Assembly (NCBI GenBank): GCA_947494805.1
Contig: CANLWK010000006.1
Span: 1-64,000 of the forward strand
From: an uncultured Croceitalea sp.
GTDB taxonomy: Bacteria; Bacteroidota; Bacteroidia; Flavobacteriales; Flavobacteriaceae
DNA: 64,000 nucleotides
Direction: 5' to 3'
Positions 61,385 through 64,000 of the stretch are shown here, piece after piece; the stretch's first letter is position 1, and each line of letters starts with the position of its first letter. Below the pieces are notes generated by a model, which saw nothing but the letters and a program-made list of their open reading frames with translations, did no database searches and had not been told where the DNA came from. Made by a program: the position numbers and the translations under genes.

Positions 61385-61789
61385 CTAGCTTTTTCTGTAA
61401 CGATACAACATATACAGGGCATGCGGCAACATCAAAAACGTCATTCCCGAGAGTGGAATCATGTAAACACCAATTAGCACAACCACCAAATACGTCCAAA
61501 CAAAACGCTTTGGCAACTTCATCGTTGCTTTTTCAGTGCTATGCATTAACAAACCAAGGGGTATCAACAAGAGTCCAAAATAGAAAAACCAGAAAGTAGC
61601 GAAAACTTCGTAATCCATTTGGCCGTCCATCAAGGGAAACTCCAGAAGGCCTTCGCTTACCTTTAGGAACCCATTTTGGGCAAAGCCCTTAAACTGTGCG
61701 CCAAATGCCCATGGTGATACCGCTAAAAGCACGTGTGAGACACCTAAAAATGTTACAATTTTTCCGTTGGTTAGCTTCATGTTCATCAT
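61385..61789 (-). CDS. DUF6463-like membrane protein
   Basis: 134 residues; start is the first of three clustered ATGs (61789, 61786, 61780); the open frame to 61819 begins with GTG and is less likely. Four transmembrane helices (about 9-26, 50-75, 90-110 and 112-128). By pattern similar to DUF6463 proteins (NGKIVTFLGVSHVLL). Function unknown. Follows the DUF2867 gene by 36 bp. Confidence 0.55.
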   Translation of the reverse strand: MMNMKLTNGKIVTFLGVSHVLLAVSPWAFGAQFKGFAQNGFLKVSEGLLEFPLMDGQMDYEVFATFWFFYFGLLLIPLGLLMHSTEKATMKLPKRFVWTYLVVVLIGVYMIPLSGMTFLMLPHALYMLYRYRKS

Positions 61790-61825
61790 TCTATATTTAC
61801 CCTTGAAATCAAGTTTCACAGGGCT

Positions 61826-62380
61826 TTATTGACTACTTGTTCGTTGCTGTTGTATCTCTTTCACAATACCCTTTAACATTTGCGGCACGATCAGCTTATG
61901 AAAAGGTTTTACCGGCAGAAAATAGAGTTTACCGAACCAATTATTAAACTTGACCACCGTTGAAATCGTGAGGTTTCTCTCCGTTGCAGCGCTGGTCCCC
62001 TCCCCTAGGTACAATGATACCTTAAAGTTCAGATGTTTATCATCTTCACCCAAAACAACTTCGTGCTGTGTTTTGCGGAATACCTTGAAAAGTCCGAGTT
62101 GTTCCCCTTCTTCACAACTGAAATCATCGAGCTGTGCTTGACGGTCTTTACTATTGCCTGAAGTTTTAAGTCCGAAAATGGATACGATACGGTTTCGCAA
62201 TCCGAACAGCTTTCCAATCCATTTAGGGCCACTGTTAAAAAACGCTTTTCCGACCTCGGTAGACGTCAACGTATTGTTTGGATCTTCTATTTGGCCTGAA
62301 AAGCTATCCGTATAATCATATTGCCTTGTGTCCGTATAGAGCACGGATTCTTTGGGCAGTACTGTTTTTGTTATCTTCAT
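61826..62380 (-). CDS. DUF2867 domain protein
   Basis: 184 residues from the ATG at 62380, 13 bp after the SnoaL gene stop (frame open to 62416). DUF2867 core: DFSCEEGEQLGLFKV, and the C-terminal FNNWFGKLYFLPVKPFHKLIVP by pattern (YFLPVKPFHKLIV), a lipid-binding-like fold related to SRPBCC/SDR-linked domains. Function unknown. Confidence 0.7.
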   Translation of the reverse strand: MKITKTVLPKESVLYTDTRQYDYTDSFSGQIEDPNNTLTSTEVGKAFFNSGPKWIGKLFGLRNRIVSIFGLKTSGNSKDRQAQLDDFSCEEGEQLGLFKVFRKTQHEVVLGEDDKHLNFKVSLYLGEGTSAATERNLTISTVVKFNNWFGKLYFLPVKPFHKLIVPQMLKGIVKEIQQQRTSSQ

Positions 62381-62393
62381 GAACAATGACGCG

Positions 62394-62948
62394 CTATTCG
62401 CTGGTTTTAAAGCCATAAATCGTGGTATGCATACCCGCTATTTTCCACTGGCCATCCACTTTTTCCATTAGTCGTGTCTCACGTTTCAGACCACGTTCAG
62501 CATCGTGCTGCTCAAAGCTTACCCAAGCCCCATTTTCATAGAGACGCACCGAAATGTCATCAACCAATGTCGGAATAGGATCAGGCTCGGGATGTGCCTG
62601 AAAATAGGCCATTACAAAATCATCGATAGACTGCCAACCCAAGGATTCTGACATGGTACTGTCGGGCAGCTCCATATACGTTTTGGCCACGTACGGCGCG
62701 TGTACCCATTTGTCTTTCCAACCTTCATAATCGCGCGTAAACGCGGCTTTGGTCTCATTGTTTATGGTAGCCAATATAGCTGCTTTCTCATCTTCAAAGC
62801 GAACCTTTTTTTCGGTATCATTGGTTGTTGTTCTTTCAACTGTTGTTTGCTTACAGCTTATTACAAACAGGGTCACCGCAACAATTAAAACTACTTTTGG
62901 CAACACTATTCCTTGTCCGTTACCTTTAGGTTTTTTCAGCTTATCCAT
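62394..62948 (-). CDS. SnoaL-like (NTF2-fold) lipoprotein
   Basis: 184 residues with lipobox VTLFVISC32. The domain (about 48-180) has the NTF2 pattern: EDEKAAILATINNE, DWVSF-type strands (AWVSFEQHDAERG) and KVDGQWKIAGMHTTIY at the end. Known family members bind or turn over small hydrophobic molecules; no assignment possible. Confidence 0.65.
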   Translation of the reverse strand: MDKLKKPKGNGQGIVLPKVVLIVAVTLFVISCKQTTVERTTTNDTEKKVRFEDEKAAILATINNETKAAFTRDYEGWKDKWVHAPYVAKTYMELPDSTMSESLGWQSIDDFVMAYFQAHPEPDPIPTLVDDISVRLYENGAWVSFEQHDAERGLKRETRLMEKVDGQWKIAGMHTTIYGFKTSE

Positions 62949-63009
62949 TATACTTTATTGAATACCTAAAATTACCACATAAACCCCTATTTCCAGGTGT
63001 TTTGGACGT

Positions 63010-63405
63010 CTAAATATCAAACAGTTTAAGATGATGATTGAGGTGGTAAACGGCGAGTTGCACCCAAAACTCACGTTTTATTTTTCCAAAGTAGGGATGT
63101 TCACCAAAATCAAAATCCTCTGGTAGGCTTGCAAACTCTTTTAGTTGTCGCTTTAATATTTTTTGGGCCTCTTCAAAATCTTTGTCGATTAAGTCTGTTT
63201 TGTTTTGTCTTAGCAATGGTGTTTCACCACAAGGTATCCGTACGGGCATACCTCTTTTCTCAATAGGATTGGCCAGAGTAAAGAATTCTATGCACTGGCA
63301 TAACATCTGATTGGCGTTCAATTTTCCGAAAAGAGGCTTTTTTGAATGATACAACTTATCAATTCTCGATTGAAATCTTCGTATTTGCTCTTCGCTCAGA
63401 TTCAT
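63010..63405 (-). CDS. DUF1569 family protein
   Basis: 131 residues, helical, DinB-related. Signature GEHPYFGKIKREFW and AVYHLNHHLKLFD with conserved His, plus LNANQMLCQC. DUF1569 has no known function; the DinB-like fold suggests a metal site. Single gene. Confidence 0.75.
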   Translation of the reverse strand: MNLSEEQIRRFQSRIDKLYHSKKPLFGKLNANQMLCQCIEFFTLANPIEKRGMPVRIPCGETPLLRQNKTDLIDKDFEEAQKILKRQLKEFASLPEDFDFGEHPYFGKIKREFWVQLAVYHLNHHLKLFDI

Positions 63406-63530
63406 CTTTGTTCTACTAAGTACTTATACCGCTATATTGTTCTTAACATTTATGAAGAACAATGGCAATTTAGATAGTGGTGCTAGATTGCCATTGTTAG
63501 ACCATAGATGCCTTGCTTGTTCTTCAAAAA

Positions 63531-64000
63531 CTATAAAATTGCCTCACCAATGATGAACACCAATTGTTCTAAACTGGCATCACGTAACGGAAACAACTGT
63601 TGCATGCGTTCATCTGCACCCATCTTTTGCATACCATCTGGCGAATCAAAATAAAAGCGATGAATTTCACTTGGTTGTCCCAAACTGCCCTTATGGGCGA
63701 ACGGAGCTACAAAACGTTCAAAATGCGCACCAAACTCAGGAATGATTTCGCAGGCTTTATCATGGTATTCGCCAAACTGTTCAACATACTGTTCTCCTTC
63801 TTTAAAGTAAATCAGTGCAACACCATATGTTTTTGTAAAGTCACCATGTTCACGGTCGTATTTAAAATCCGTGTTCTTGCTTGTAAAGACCTCAATACGC
63901 TGTATGGAAGGTTTTGCCAATTCCGTTCTGATTTTGATAAAATCGGCATCTTCATTTACTGCATTGAAGACATCGATACTTGGGTAACTTGCAAAATGGA
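63531..64000 (-). CDS. Hypothetical protein, 5' end beyond the window
   Basis: The open frame extends without stop to the window edge (156 codons seen), so the TTG at 63920 is not the start. Two similar halves look like dimeric alpha/beta-barrel (ABM/DUF1330-type) modules; the second contains PSEIHRFYFDSPDGMQ and ERMQQLFPLRDASL. The start lies outside this window. Assignment of the fold is weak. Confidence 0.45.
   Translation of the reverse strand, partial: HFASYPSIDVFNAVNEDADFIKIRTELAKPSIQRIEVFTSKNTDFKYDREHGDFTKTYGVALIYFKEGEQYVEQFGEYHDKACEIIPEFGAHFERFVAPFAHKGSLGQPSEIHRFYFDSPDGMQKMGADERMQQLFPLRDASLEQLVFIIGEAIL

Overview
The window looks like a chromosomal segment of a member of the Flavobacteriaceae (Bacteroidota). 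Signs are a SusC/SusD pair, several promoters with the Bacteroidota -7 box TAnnTTTG and no evident Shine-Dalgarno dependence, a Bacteroidota-type DnaJ with a half zinc finger, DUF3570/DUF4266/DUF1684/DUF4920 proteins, IcmF and a P-II/Amt pair. I saw no rRNA, tRNA or CRISPR.

Layout. (1) 1-9866: an AT-rich accessory block that reads as a cassette array. Three units begin with a GTT core and end, after the gene, with the matching inverted AAC core followed by a site of about 125 bp that can fold (attC-like). The first unit holds an entire restriction-modification module (regulator, Eco57I-like endonuclease/methylase, second methylase). Others hold a small membrane-anchored protein and a GNAT acetyltransferase, and there are two related units without a gene. 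No integrase is visible. The array ends against the 3' remnant of an alginate-export-type porin. (2) 10336-13878: small lipoproteins, a Crp/Fnr regulator with an AhpD-like protein and DoxX, and a further cassette-like relic. (3) 13969-27613, mostly minus strand: M28 peptidase and PPK2; an ABC exporter - MscS - DUF6268 - response regulator operon; grpE-dnaJ; a TIGR01777 epimerase; mnmD-DUF4920; ilvE (+); a MazG-like pyrophosphohydrolase. (4) 27654-35552: small membrane proteins, crcB, glnK-amtB-porin, DUF1684, DJ-1/PfpI, an esterase-like protein and an Lrp regulator, then a 96-bp tandem repeat. (5) 35963-41135: icmF, purU, DUF4197. (6) 41510-47809: a membrane AraC hybrid regulator followed by susC-susD. 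(7) 48043-51717: pyrF, prfA and neighbours. (8) 51784-55492: a redox-looking operon Rieske - thioredoxin - ApbE - DUF4266 - DUF3570, interrupted by TTTAGGG heptamer repeats placed directly before the DUF3570 start. (9) 55543-57501: purM and a DinB protein. (10) 57531-58841: a second cassette-like array on the minus strand. (11) 58999-64000: a MarR-led operon (OsmC, GNAT, cupin, VOC) and small DUF proteins, the last running off the window.

The two signals most worth following are the integrase-less cassette arrays carrying a complete R-M module, and the ApbE/DUF3570/DUF4266 cluster, whose DUF3570 protein contains a sequence fitting the FMN-transfer motif. These rest on sequence reading only; no searches were run.
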